Positions 36,703 to 49,208 are shown, counted from the stretch's first letter. The stretch is DNA of 64,000 bases from Portulaca oleracea (GCA_029582165.1 CM055882.1:11798001-11862000); one strand, 5' to 3'. The notes: generated by a model from the letters alone, not told the origin. Translations and numbers: made by a program.

Positions 36703-37391
36703 TAGGGGTGGCCAAAACCGGTTAACCTCAACCGCGATTAACCGCAATGAGGTTAACAGCTTTTGAGGTTTTTGGATTTCGGAAACCTGAACCGAAACCA
36801 CATTATGCGGTTAACCGCTTTTGAAATCTGAAAACCTAAACCAAACCTCGAAACCGCTATTTGGAAAAAGTTAACCGTATTTAAAATCGAGAAACTTAAA
36901 CCAAACCGAAATTTACACGGTTCGGTCCGCATTCTATACACGGTTTACACTTCAATGGAAATTTACATAAAAATTACTAAAGACTGTGAGAGTTATGTCA
37001 TTGTTAATTTGTTATGAGGAAGTGAGGCACGCAGCAAGCCAGCAAGGCCCAACAGCACACATGAGAGAATTAGAGTTTTTTCGATTTCCTGCTTAAAATT
37101 ACTAAAAAATAAAAAAATTAAATTCACAAATTCTATTTGAAGTAAATCACAGATATGATATAAGGCAGAGGCAGTCACTGAGTCAGTAGTTCTTTTTTTA
37201 AAGGTTAAAACCGGTTAACCGTGGTTAACCATTTTTGAAAAATCCAAAACCAAAACCAAAACCGGTCAAAGCGGTTTGGTTAACCTAAACCGCTTTTACA
37301 CCAAAAATAATTCGGTTAACCGCTTTTACCGGTTTGGTTTTACCGGTTTTGCGGTTCATATTTCGGTTTAGGTTTGAGATGACCACCCTTA
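36703..37391. mobile_element. hAT-type MITE rich in GGTTAACC
   Basis: The left end TAGGGGTGGCC and right end GACCACCCTTA are imperfect inverted repeats. A perfect 8-bp duplication, GCCATGAC, flanks them (36695-36702 and 37392-37399). The outer ~250 bases on each side are packed with ACCGGTTAACCGC-type repeats like those in the MITE at 34467, so the two are relatives. The middle (~36960-37190) is unrelated AT-rich sequence. Confidence 0.85.
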
Positions 37392-37794
37392 GCCATGACC
37401 ATGACCTTCTCTGGTGGATTGAAGAAGAAGAGGGGGAGTAGAGAGAAAGTGGGAAGGAGGAGAGAGAATGAAAAGGAAAAAAGGTGAGGTGGACAATTCA
37501 AATGATGATTAGGCTTATAATAAAGTCAAAATATATTCTTCCGACCGCTACATCAACTCGCCACCGAGTTGCTCATTTCTTAACTCGATAGCATACTGTT
37601 GAGAATGACAATGCGAAAAGTTCAGATTATTCATTACCAAATATAAAGTTCAGATTATTCAGTACCAAATATAAGGTTCAGATTATTCAGTTTATAATGG
37701 GTAAAAGTTAAGATTATTTAAATCCAATTTCCCTTAAAATATATATAAACATTCCACCATTTAACTCATTTTCTGAGCATCTCAACCTCTAATT

Positions 37795-37965
37795 CACAAA
37801 TCTGTTCTTTGGATTGGATAAAATGAAGTTTGGATGGATTGGAATGGATTGAATTGAATTGGATACTTTTTTGGGGAATCGTATTTTTAGAGAGGAAAAG
37901 TGTTTGAGGAATTATGTAAAGTTTAGATTGGATTGGATTGAAAAAAGTTACCAATCCACTCATAT
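37795..37965. mobile_element. Small DNA element with GGATTGGATTGG repeats
   Basis: It begins TGTTCTTTGGATTGGATAAA and ends near AAGTTACCAATCC. It shares its ends and the interior block TTTTTTGGGGAATCGTAT-like with a copy at 62009-62216, so both belong to one MITE family. Confidence 0.55.
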
Positions 37966-38035
37966 TATGATATTCTCTCTAAAATAATCTTGAAACCTCA
38001 TTTTATTCTCGAGTCCTCGGATAAAAATGCCACTT

Positions 38036-38192
38036 CGACGTCGTTCTTTTATGCGGTTAATTTGTGGTGCAGTAAGTTGCGGTAGATTGCGGTAAGTTGC
38101 GGTGGAAATAGTAAAAAAGTAATGGTAATTTGTGGTAAGTTGCGGTAAATTATGGTGCGGTAACTTGCGGTACGACATAAAAGAACGATGCC
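38036..38192. mobile_element. Tourist-like MITE, degenerate copy
   Basis: It begins GTCGTTCTTTTATGCGG and ends CATAAAAGAACGATGCC followed by TAA. The interior contains AAGTTGCGGTAGATTGCGG-type repeats like the copy at 30279. Confidence 0.6.
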
Positions 38193-38555
38193 TAAACTAT
38201 ATACAAATGGGAAAAATGCCACTAAAAAAATATGTAATAAAAACTGTCATTGAATTATATTTATTGTGTCAAAATTGCCACTCAATCGGCTGAAAACTTT
38301 ACCAATTTTAACATGTATTAAAGGGGTTTTATGAATTTATAGTTGAATTAACACTTAAACTGTCTAACTAATTACCCAACTCCACTTTTTGCTATTTAAA
38401 TTCACATACCTCCACCAATCATCTTCTTCCTCAAACCTACATCCAATATTTCGTTTTTGGATCGAGTTAATTCGGTCAGGTCCGGTCCGGGGTTGAACCA
38501 ATGCACACCCCTACATCCACATTTCCAATGTATATATTATAAAAAAATATTATTG

Positions 38556-39172
38556 AACGATAATACACTGAACTTTAGGAGTATTGGACAATAATGCATT
38601 GAACTTTTTTTTGGAATCTAATACACTGAACTTTAAAGGTATTGGACAATAATGCACTCAGTCCAATTTAGGCCCTGTTCTTTTATGCGGTGTGCTGCGG
38701 TATAGTGTGGTGAAATTGTGGTGGGTACAGTGGAATTGTGGTGGGTTATATATATTAAAGATATATAATAAATTTGAAAAAGTAATTTGTGGTGGGTTGT
38801 GGTGAATTGTGGTGGAATGGTACTTTGTGGTGGGTTGTGGCACCGCAGATTGCCAGCCGTATAAAAGAACAGGGCCTTTGCTGGTGGTTGACACGGTGAC
38901 TGTCCAACTTTGAGGTGTCGTTTTTCTATTTTTTCCAAAAAAATATATTAGTCATCCTGCTTATGTGTACTTTCTTACACGTCAAAAATTTTTCTAAAAA
39001 AAATAGAAAAATGACACCTCAAAATAGGACAGTCACCGCGTCAACCATCAGTTGAATTGATCTGAGAGCATTATTGTCCAATACCCTCAAAGTTCAGTTA
39101 TTAGAATCAAAAAAAAAATCAGTATATTATTGTCCAATATTCCTAAAGTTCATTGTATTGTCGTCCAATAAT
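38556..39172. mobile_element. Long-TIR element interrupted by a Tourist-like MITE
   Basis: The left arm (CTGAACTTTAAAGGTATTGG, then ACAATAATGCACTCAG, GGTGACTGTCC, GAGGTGTCGTTTTTCTATTT) is matched by the reverse complement of the right arm up to about 39170. Without the nested MITE (38671-38876) the arms are well over 150 bases. The family is the same as the element at 1-470. Confidence 0.7.
38671..38876. mobile_element. Tourist-like MITE nested in a long-TIR element
   Basis: It has ends GGCCCTGTTCTTTTATGCGG and CCGTATAAAAGAACAGGGCC, an almost perfect 20-base inverted repeat. TTA precedes it and TTT follows, suggesting one mutation in the target duplication. The interior carries AATTGTGGTGGG repeats. 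Confidence 0.82.
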
Positions 39173-39599
39173 CCTTACAAAAAAAGTATTATTATTAGTG
39201 CAAATGCAATCATTGGAATTTACTCTTGGAACATGTGCTACAATCCCACATTTTCATGCAACCAAGATCAAAAGTTTGGAAACTTAGTTATTGGAACTTT
39301 GCAACATTCCCCATTTTCTCTCTCTCTCTCTTTTCTTTTTTTTTTTTGTTTCTTTTACTCAACCAAATGGTGTTTTGTTTACACCTTAAGAAAAGAAAAA
39401 TAAAGAAAAATTTGTATTTTAGGTAAAAAAAATAGGAATGAGTTATTATTGTTGTAGGTAAATAAAATAAAATTCTAAATATTGGGAATAATAAATGATG
39501 TAGAAGAGTGGACCCATTTTCATTCCACGATGTAGGATTAGTGTTGCATATGGTCTTATGTTGTTTATCGTGGTTTTCCATTCACGAGCTACTCTTTTG

Positions 39600-39606
39600 T
39601 ATAAAG
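39600..39606 (+). promoter_or_regulatory. Putative TATA box of aminotransferase B
   Basis: TATAAAG lies 107 bases before the ATG at 39713, a normal position for a plant core promoter. The ~50 bases before both ATGs (ACACAG.CAGAGACAGCCATG) are similar in copies A and B, so the leader was duplicated with the gene. Confidence 0.5.
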
Positions 39607-39712
39607 CTGAAGCAGTTGTAAGTAATGCAGAACAAATGCACCGCTACTGTGCATGATAACATTTAAAATTTGAAAGTGAAAACACCACAAAGAGACACAG
39701 GCAGAGACAGCC

Positions 39713-42700
39713 ATGGAAATGGAAGTTGAGAATGGAGGGGAGAAGAAGCTGAATGAATGGGGATTGAACATGGCAGCCATGAAACCAGTGAAGGAAGCAG
39801 GACAAGGAAGAGTGGCCTTCAAAACCGCATTCCAAATGCTAATAGACGCCGCTAACACCAATCACGACGATCACCGTCATCTGATTCCGATGACACTCGG
39901 CGACCCTTCCGCTTTCCCTTCCTTCCGTCCTCCCACTGCCGTCGTCAACTCCGTCGTCGACGCCGTCCGATGTGGCCGCTTCAATGGTTATTCCGTCATC
40001 GGCCTTCTTCCCACCAGAAAGTACTCTCTCTTCCTCTCTGCTCTAATCGGAAGTTGGCGATTAAGTTGAATTTAGGTCTAGGAACTTCCCGCGTCTTGCT
40101 GAATTTCTTGTGCTGTGCATAAATAGGTTTTGTTTTCTAGTTGATTTTTTGATTAGGTCAATTGTGATTGATTGGGTTTCAACTTTCAATTCTCACTTTC
40201 AAATGTCTGGAGCTGAACAATTTTGTCAAGCAGATAGAGAGTCAATGTTGGTCCTGTGGGTTTACTTTCGCTTTTGCTAATTTTGGTTTCAACCAAAGAT
40301 AGGTCATGTTTTTAAATTTTGGTAATTTTTGTTAACTTTTGGTGAATTTTGTTAACTTTTGTCAAATTTAACCTAATATATCAAAATATTTTTTTGGATT
40401 TTTAATTTTGGTAAATTTTAGTAAATTCAAGTAAAACCATTAAATTCAGTTTACTCCTGAATTTGACGGGCCCTACTGTCTGAAGAGTCATTAGCACTGT
40501 TTGGGTTTGAGTGTTTGCAAGAAAAATATTTAGTAAATTAGCTGTTTGTGAGAAACTAGGTGTTAGTATATTTTTGGGTTTAGAAAGCTAATCTTAATAA
40601 TTTACCAAATATTTTAAATAGGATTTTTGACCTTGGTCAAAAAACTAATGGCTTCAAAATTAGTTTTTTTTTTTTTTTGATAAAAAGCTATCTGCCAAAC
40701 ATGGTTCACTCGATATTGATGGTTTAAGGTCCCTTATAAAATGGAGTTGCTGAGATTTGAACGTATTACGTCCAACTCTATTTGCTTGTGAAGCATGTCA
40801 ACCAAGAAACTTAAGCTGATAATTGAAGGCCAACGATGGTTTTATACTCTAATGGAGTTTTGGTTGAAATATATAGCTTGTCAAGTTGCAAGTTTTAATT
40901 AATACAGATTGTGTAATGCTGAATTAAACTTGCTGGATGCTTGGTTTAAGCTAAGATGATTGCTTGGGTTTAGCATGAAACAGGTAGATAATCTACCATA
41001 GATTGGCTAATTTGAAGTTTCAATTAATACAGACTGTGTATGCTGTGAGTACAACTTGCTTGATACTTGTTTAAGCTTAAGATTGTTCGCAGGAATTATG
41101 CAAATTACTAGTTCCTGAGATCAAAATAGCGAGGATAATTCGATGATAATGATCCTTAGGATATTAATCTAGTCCGGGGCTGATACTATTGCAGGGCTGT
41201 AGCGGAGTACACGTCTAGAGACCTCCCGTTTACGATATCAGCAGATGATGTTTACCTCACAGCTGGATGCAAGCAAGCAATTCATTGTTTAATTTCATCG
41301 GTTGCTCATCCTAAAACTAACATATTGCTACCAAGACCAGGTTTCAGCTTATATGACGATGCTGCTGATTGGTCGCAACTTGAAGTTCGCCATTATGATC
41401 TTGTCCCAGAAAAGGGATGGGAAGTCGACCTTGACTCGGTTGAAGCTGTGGCAGACCGCAGCACTGTGGCTATCGTTGTAATAAACCCTGGGAATCCCTG
41501 TGGAAGTGTCTACAGCCGCCAGCATCTGGAAAAGGTGTGGTGATCTTCCAAAACTTGTTTCTTGGAACAAAGAGATGTTTGATAATTTGAAGTTTCAATC
41601 AAATCTCAAAACTTTCAGAAATCCAATTCGGTTTGTTTCTGTTTAAACAAGCATTCAGACTGTTTGTGTCCTGGTTTTCGCCGTTTACTTGGCTTATTAT
41701 ATGTCGGTTACAATGATCAGTTCCTCGTATGTTACACTCTAGGTGGCTGAAACTGCAAGAAAGCTGGGGTTACTTGTGATTGCTGATGAAGTATATGATC
41801 ACATCACATTTGGGAGTAATCCCTTCATTCGAATGGGAGTGTTTGCTTCCAGAGTGCCCGTTGTTACACTTGGCTCCATCTCAAAGCGATGGATGGTTCC
41901 TGGCTGGCGTCTTGGTTGGCTTGTTCTCACTGACCCAAATGGCTTCTTACAAAAATCTGCGGTTCTTATCTGATACCTTCTTTCTTTCAACGCCTTTATT
42001 CATTCATTTATTCATTTATTTGACGTTAAATCTATCAAGTGAATTGCTAAGAACGGCATTGTTGCAGTAGTGGGTCGAACTGATCCTGCTAGATATATGC
42101 ATGGTTGTGATTCTTGGTTTGTTAAATATTACCCTTACTGGTAGCGATAACAAAGTTTTGAGTTCGGCTCAATTCGAATTTGGACAATTTGGACATTTGG
42201 AAAAACTCCCCATTCTGAACCGTGTCCAAACTTCAATTTTGGATGCTTTGTCATTGTCCGAATCGGTCCGGATTGTCTTATTTGTTTGAATTTTGTTTCT
42301 GCTGATTTGACCACAATTGATTGGTTGTCCGATTTGATCGGGCGTCTGAATTTGTCTGACTTTCGGGTTCGGGTCCTTACATTGTCCGGATTTGTCCGAA
42401 TATTTCTGGCCCTAAACTCAAACCCGATGGCTTAATCCGACCAGATTTTGCTCATGGACATGTCCTAAGTGACCAAATTTAATATCTGAAAAATACAGTG
42501 CTGATGCTGACCGTACCCAGTTCAATTCGGGCCGGACAAATTTGAATGTTTGAGTCGAACAAAGTTTTGCCATCGCTAGTGAGTCACTTGGGCACAGTAT
42601 ACTTTCTTTACCATCTACATGCTCCCTTCCTGTCAGCTACTGGAGCGAGTCAAAGCGTTTTTTGGGGTTGCCTCGGAACCTGTAACATTTGTTCAGGTTG

Positions 42701-43809
42701 GTCTCTTATATAATTCAAGTTAAAGTCTCTCGAAATTACCAAGTTATTGGTATTCAAGTAGTATAAGATAGGAGTTTTGTGATATATCAGGCAGCTCTTC
42801 CTGAAATACTCGAGAAGACAGAAGAGGACTTCTACTGTAAAGTTGTTGATGTTCTGCGTCAAAATGCGGACATTATTTTTGAGAAACTTAAGGAGATTCC
42901 TCTTGTTACTTGCCCAAATAAACCAGAAGGTTCTATGTTTACCATGGTAAGCAAGTAATAGAGTTGTGAACTTTCTTCTTCCAGTGCCGATTTTACGGTT
43001 ATACTTGAATGGAAAGTGTATGTGCAGGTGAAACTCAATATGGACGCGTTGGATGGTAATGACATACAAGATGATATGGATTTCTGCAAAAAGCTTGCAA
43101 AAGAGGAGAAAGTCTTGGTTCTGCCAGGTATGAAATCATCAATATGTTGGAAGTATTCATGGAAGAGTTGGTCAAGTTTCTTAAGTTGATAAATCTTCCT
43201 ATGTTTGGTTGTACTTTTAGTGGATGAGAAAATTCTGATGTGGGTGCATTATTTCACTCTCAAACCAAGTAAAACTTTTTACAGGGTGAGGAAGTTTTAC
43301 CCGGAATTCTACCAAAGGCTTCCTAAATGACACCATAACATCGTGCACTCATTTCCTAACATGGCAACTGGGTCACTTGAATAAGGTTGATTTTGTAGTG
43401 GTTTAGAATGACTGAATATTGATAGATATTCAAACTGTCATACGTTCAGATTCATTTTTACTGATGTTTGTTTCCCAGTTATACTATAAGGGTGTGTTTG
43501 GTAGGTAGTCACTGAAATATTTTCCTGGAAAAAAACTCTCACCCCCTCTTGGAAAATTATTTACTGAGTTTGAGGTAAATAATGGGCTCCATATCAAAAT
43601 TTTATCGATATTTGAGAGCATTAGCTGCTTCTTTGACAATTTCATTATAATGCATTTGAGTACGTTCAACATTAGGTGCAAAAAATTGGGTTCGCATAAC
43701 CTTTGGGTTAGAGCCATCTGTTCTTGAAGAAGGTCTCCAGAGAATGAAAGCATTTTGTCAAAGGAATACAAAAAAACCCACATCGGTTCAATCAACTTTA
43801 TCGTGCTAA
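39713..43809 (+). CDS. Tyrosine aminotransferase-like protein, copy B
   Basis: Exons: 39713-40020, 41195-41534, 41743-41961, 42637-42696, 42791-42946, 43028-43127 and 43661-43809. Exons 2-6 have exactly the lengths of copy A. The frame stays open to 443 residues. Key features match copy [24 protein letters not shown] with the PLP lysine (about residue 264), VPGWRLGW and KNWVRITF. In exon 3, 64 of 73 residues equal copy A by eye. The acceptor used by A before the last exon (TAG) reads TAC here. An in-frame AG three bases upstream (ending 43660) was used in my model. Another AG at 43674-43675 would also keep frame. B has a longer, unrelated C-terminal tail (after [11 protein letters not shown]) and one residue fewer near [12 protein letters not shown]. 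The role is that of copy A; substrate preference is unknown. Confidence 0.8.
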
Positions 43810-43859
43810 TTAAGCTCGATAATAAGGCAAGCATTGGGACTCCATTTTAGAATTTTATT

Positions 43860-44060
43860 TGGGGGTTTTGGTAATTGGACGCTGATTGTTTTTAGTTAGT
43901 TATTTGATTTCCAACCGTTTTATTAGCTGTTATTCTTAGTTGTTTGTATTAATTTTTCTGTAAAGAGTGTTTGGTAGAGTTAGCTGATTGTTATTTTTAG
44001 TTGTTTGTATTAGTCTTTCTGTAAAGAGTGTTTGGTAGGGTTAGCTGGTTGTAATAAAAT
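43860..44060. repeat. Short tandem duplication after aminotransferase B
   Basis: A unit of roughly 60 bases containing TTAGTTGTTTGTATTA, TTTCTGTAAAGAGTGTTTGG and TAG.GTTAGCTG occurs twice in a row. There is no coding content. GTGTTTGGTAG-type sequence is common in plant MITEs, so this may be the remains of one. Confidence 0.5.
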
Positions 44061-44179
44061 TTTTTAGCTTGAACTTCAATTGTGTGTTTAGTTTTATATT
44101 TAGTTTTTTAACATTATGAACCTTTTTTTTCTTTTCTTCTTTTTGAAATCATGACAATATATTAGTGGACCATGAAATA

Positions 44180-44700
44180 ATCAAAAAATTTTACAATACA
44201 AAAGGAAAGCAAGGATGGACAACACTAAAACTTGATATGCAAAAGACATATGACAGACTTGAATGAGACTTCATGTTAAAAACTTTACAGACTTTGGGAT
44301 TTCACTCTAAATGGGTTACTTGGATTAAAAAATGGGTAACTACTGTATCCGACTTTGTCTTAGTCCATGATGAGATCTATGTTTTTCCTTTACGTTAATA
44401 CATAAAATACGATGAGGGGATCCCTTATCTCCCTATTCCCTCATCCTATGCATGGAAATCTTCAAGAGGGAACTTAAGGGTATTAGATTCTCTCTCCAAG
44501 GGTGGATTGGTAATAAAGCAAGCCCCAAGAGCTTTGAAAATTCTTTGTCTACTTTTTGTTGATGACAATTGGGCTTCGGCAAGACAAATGTTGAAGCTTG
44601 TCAAGGCGCCATGAAATATGTGTTGGATAGATTCTACAAATGATTGGGGCAATCACTTAACTTCCCCATTAGCCAAGTGAATAGACTGTTTACCAAATAT
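44180..44700 (+). pseudogene. LINE reverse transcriptase fragment
   Basis: The + strand encodes, with stops and frame changes, TLKLDMQKTYDRLE, LQTLGFHSKWVTWIKKWV, a decayed IPYLPIPSSYAW block and LFVDDNWA. These match the KLDMSKAYDRVEWDF, GDPLSPYLF and FADD blocks of plant L1 RTs. It is a separate, older and opposite-strand fragment from the LINE at 31424-36282. Confidence 0.75.
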
Positions 44701-46468
44701 CTATTTAAATTATTTGATTTGATTAAACCTTCCAATAAATCCTTTTTTCCCAATAAATCATTCAATAACGTATTTAGCAAATAAGACGTAAATCCGCTAA
44801 ATTTGTCGAATAAGGCCTCAATGGGTTGTCACACTCCATATTAGAAGTATCTAACTTTATTTTATTATTGGGGAAGCCTCTCATTTCTTGTGGTTGGTTA
44901 ATAGCTGCTTCTCCACCATTTTTGTAAAATTTAGTTTATTATTATTATTTATTTATATGATCCTTTCTTTTTAAATAACTTAGGTGCATATCTCTACTGA
45001 ATGGGTACAAAATTGATGACCCATGACGAGTTGGACTGACGACGATGTGTTTGGATACTTATTAAAAAAGTTATTACACTTATAGAGAGGATTTGATTAC
45101 ACTTCAGCACCACCAACACCTCATTTAGGCCCTGTTCGTGCTATTCTGCGGTATAGTGTGGTGTAATTGTGGCGGGTTGTGGTATAATTGTGGTGGGTCA
45201 TTGGTATGTTGTGGTGGGTTTTTTTGTATATATATATATATATATATATAAATATTGTATTGGTAATTGTGAAAAATAATTTGTGATGGGTTGTGGTGAA
45301 TTGTGGTACAATGATATTTTGTGGTGGATTGTGTAAGAATCATGGTAAATAGGAGTTCTTGCCAACGTAAAAACAGGATTTGTTGTTATTGTTCATTTAT
45401 ATATTAGTTAAATTTTTAAAAAAATTAATTATTAATCTTCTGATATATATAATGATTTATTATATAAAATATTACTCTTAAATTTGTAATGAAAAATATT
45501 AATATAAGATGTAATTTTATAATTTTTAATAAAATATTATATAAAGAAATAATCAATTAAACAAAGATATGGAAGACTGTGAACTGACAAATTAAATTGA
45601 AAAAATGGATTGTTTAAGTGAATAAAATGAAGGAGAATAAATGACATGTAAGTTTCGTTTTAATAGAGCAAATTAAATTCATATTTTTAGGTGATAATTC
45701 TGATCGAAAAGTCTAAAATAACTTTTTTATCAGTTAACTACAAAATTTGTATTTTTAATTTAAAGCATACAAAGATTTATATATGTGTGTATTTTTTTGA
45801 AGCAAGTGTATATATAATTTTAGGCTATGATAATGTAATATGATTATACGTTCTCTTGTTTATCTTTAGAAGATTATATTTTCATTTTCATTTGAATTCT
45901 TTTTCTTTTAGTTATATTAATATATATTTTTTCCTTATAGGATATGAGAAACTTGTGTAAATAAAAAAAAATTGATCAAATACATAGAATTTTCAACATA
46001 AATATGTGAACTAATTAATTCATTTTAAAACAACTGGGCAATTTTGTAATTAGTTGTACATCCGATTGTACAGAAAAGGGCACATGGCCGGTTCTAAATC
46101 GTGGAAATGTTATTATCATGTAAGGATTGTGTTTGTGGCTGTGTATTAATGGCCTTTAGGGATTTTTACTCATTTATTTTGGTTGTCATGAAAGCTACCT
46201 TTGTCTTACCAAATTTCAGATTCACATTCAAGTATTATAAAATTTAGTTGCATGCATGCTTCAATCATTGACATAAGAAATAGCTAGGTGATATGAAAAA
46301 TATTCAATTTTATGAAGCTTCTGAGCATTATTTTGATTAATAAATATTTTATAGAGTAAACTATTTGACTTTGATGATGCCAATTTACATGGCCTCTTGC
46401 TATTAAGAATATTTTCTTTCTTTTTTTTTAATAAGTGATTGAGAGTAGCTAAATTAAACACTGGGAAG
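44701..46468. other. AT-rich intergenic DNA
   Basis: No gene is visible. The stretch contains one truncated Tourist-like MITE (45128-45330) and otherwise only AT-rich sequence. Confidence 0.5.
45128..45330. mobile_element. Tourist-like MITE, right end lost
   Basis: TTA precedes GGCCCTGTTCGTGCTATTCTGCGG, an edited left end. The interior shows AATTGTGGTGGGT repeats and a (TA)n run at 45226-45251. The right inverted end is absent. Confidence 0.6.
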
Positions 46469-47584
46469 TGTGGGTGAGCGATTTCGGGTACCCTTACTTA
46501 AAACTAGGAACTTTACCCTTACCCGTTTGACCGGTTTTCCAAATTTTAGGAACCTTACCCGTTTAAACCGGTTCCTAAATTTTAAGAACCTTACGTCGCG
46601 GTTTCGGTTCCGATTTCGGGTACCCACCTACTATGCACTCAATATATTTTTTGACTTTTTTTATTTTTTTTAAAAAAGTATGTTATGCTAAAGTCTAGCA
46701 TTTTTATAAAAGAATAATAGAGTCTAATGTGTCATTATTTCGTCCATAACATTTATACATTGACTATCATATACTAATCTCACATTGCTCTAAAGTACAA
46801 ACAAACCAAATATTTAAAATAGTCTTACAAGCCTCTTAGTAAAATACAGTGCGGAAGTTAAATGCGTAAAATACGGTACGTGTTTCATTCGGCAACATTG
46901 TGTAAAAGTTTGGTCAATTATTCGTCAATATAAACGTTGGCTTTTATTAAACAGTGGTACATGAAAAATTCGTGTTTTATACGGCAATTTTTTATTCGGG
47001 ACGCTGATAAATTCTTATTGTATATTGATTTTGTGTCAATAATTCTCACTTTCCCCCTTTTAAAACGTATAGTTCATGTATTAAACGCATTTTAAATGTT
47101 ATAATTCGTCGAGGTAAAAAAAAACGCCCTTATTATTCGGCCGCCTCCATAGAGGATGGATTCGCGCTTTTTAAACGGTCAATTCATCAATACGTGTTTT
47201 ATACGTGTTTTATACACGTTTTAACTAACAGAGCTTACAAGTTGGTTTTACGGAAACGAATGATACAAAATTTTAAATTCCGTTGAAATTTGAAATTACA
47301 ACTTCATGAAAAATAACTAAGTCATATAACAAGCTTAAAATTCCATTGAAAATTTTAAATTCAATGACAATATCCGAAACCTAACCCTAATTGACAGGTT
47401 CCAGGTTCCGATTCGGCGTTAGAAAGTTAGAAACCTTACCCTTACCCATTTGACAGGTTCCGGCCTAAATTTTAGGAACCTTACCCTTACCCGTTTGACC
47501 AGATCAGATTCCGAAACCTACCCGTTTGATCAATTCCGGTCAGGTTCCAGGTTCTGCATCTGGATCTGGAACCACTCACCCCTA
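46469..47584. mobile_element. hAT-like nonautonomous element
   Basis: The left end TGTGGGTGAGCGATTTC and right end (reverse complement TAGGGGTGAGTGGTTCC) are imperfect inverted repeats. Flanking 8-mers CTGGGAAG (46461-46468) and CTGCGAAC (47585-47592) match at six positions, a decayed target duplication. Both ends are rich in AACCTTACCC and GTTTGACCGGTT-type repeats. Confidence 0.6.
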
Positions 47585-47848
47585 CTGCGAACCACTACTT
47601 CCGTCCCTAGTTATATGTCACAACAACTAACTCATCAAAACAAATAACATGGAGAATAAGTGAAAAGTTTTAAAATTACCAAAATATCCTTAAAAGTACC
47701 ATTGGAATGAGGTAAAGAGCTTATTTATTAGGGATAAAATTGGTATTATGATTGTTGAAACTGTAAAAGTTAGGTAATTTGACAAATAAAAAGGAACAAG
47801 TAGTTAGAAAAATTGACAAATAATTAGGGACGAAGGTAATACAAGTTT

Positions 47849-48745
47849 GAGTAAATTACATTTACCATACCTGAGGTTTGCTGTACTAACATTTACATAC
47901 CCACCTGTGTGAAATAATTTTTATCTTACCTCACATAAGCTCTAAGTGTTTTTTATCCTACCCGAGGTAATAATTATTACACATACAACCTTTGTGAAAT
48001 AATTTTTACCCTATCTTATAATAGGTGAAAGTGATTTTTACTTAACTTGTTATAGTAGTAAGTGTTACTTAAAATCTAGATCTTCGATTTCCGCGTTTAC
48101 TACTGAAGATCTAGAATCCAAGAGGACATTTGAATGCCAAGAAATGTCATCCTATGAACAAAACAGGAAACAATCTACAATGAAATCTCAATCTTCTATG
48201 CTCCATTAAACTTTCCCTAACCTTTCATTCTTCCCTTACTACCGATCACGTAGATCAATCCTAAACCCTTTCGCGATCGTCGATTTCCACAAAAAATGTG
48301 AATCTACATATACATAAGTAGTTATAGATTCATACACTTCATAATTTATGTCATTCACTATAAAAAAATAGTCAAAAGTGATAAATAAATAATACGCTTA
48401 CTCCAAGCTAAACGCTTCATTATATAAGCTATTGGTCGCGCGAAAAAATTCTGCGACGAATACGATATCGATCGCTCTGTTAAGTTGTCGTATCCTTGTT
48501 ATGTTATAGTGTTGCAGTAACACTTACAACAAACCTCAGGTAGGGTAAAAATCACTTACAGTTTATGTGAGATAAGATAAAAATTATTTCACAAAAGTGG
48601 GGTGTGTAATAATCATTACGTCAAACTTCAGGTAGGATAAAAAAAAACTTAAAGCTATTGTGAGATAAGGTAAAAATTATTTCACAAATAAAGGGTATGT
48701 AAAACTATTACAGCAAATCTCAGTTTGGGTAAATATAATTTACTC
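47849..48745. mobile_element. Mutator-like MITE, copy 1
   Basis: It begins GAGTAAATTACATTTACC and ends GGGTAAATATAATTTACTC. The ~900-bp interior is largely collinear with the element at 49209, with shared blocks such as TTTGAATG.CA.GAAAT.AT and CTCCATTAAACTTTCCCTAA. No clear target duplication is left. Confidence 0.65.
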
Positions 48746-49208
48746 CTAGTCTATCATACTATACACCCACATCTAACTTTATTAAATTTTCCTAAAAAAA
48801 CTATATATTAAATTTATGAATAACAATTAATTACAAGCTTCCAAGATAATGGTTGATTCTAAACTTAATATTACTATGGCGAAAATGTATTTCATAATTT
48901 TAACCACTCACAAACTTTGACAAATTAAAACTTCAAGCTTGATAAGATTTTTAGGAAGTTAATCGAATATCTTATGTTGTTAAGTAATACCTTCGTCCCA
49001 AAATATTTGTCATTTTACTAAATTTTGATCATTAATTATTTACAAATTACAGTGAATTACAATATGAAATTAACGCCATTAGAAAGATATATTAGTAAAA
49101 AATACAATCACAGTAATTTCATACAGTAACTCTTTGTAATCTGAGAATAATTAGCAGTCAAAATTTAGTCAAATAACAAATATTTTAAGATGAATAGTAT
49201 CCTTTATG

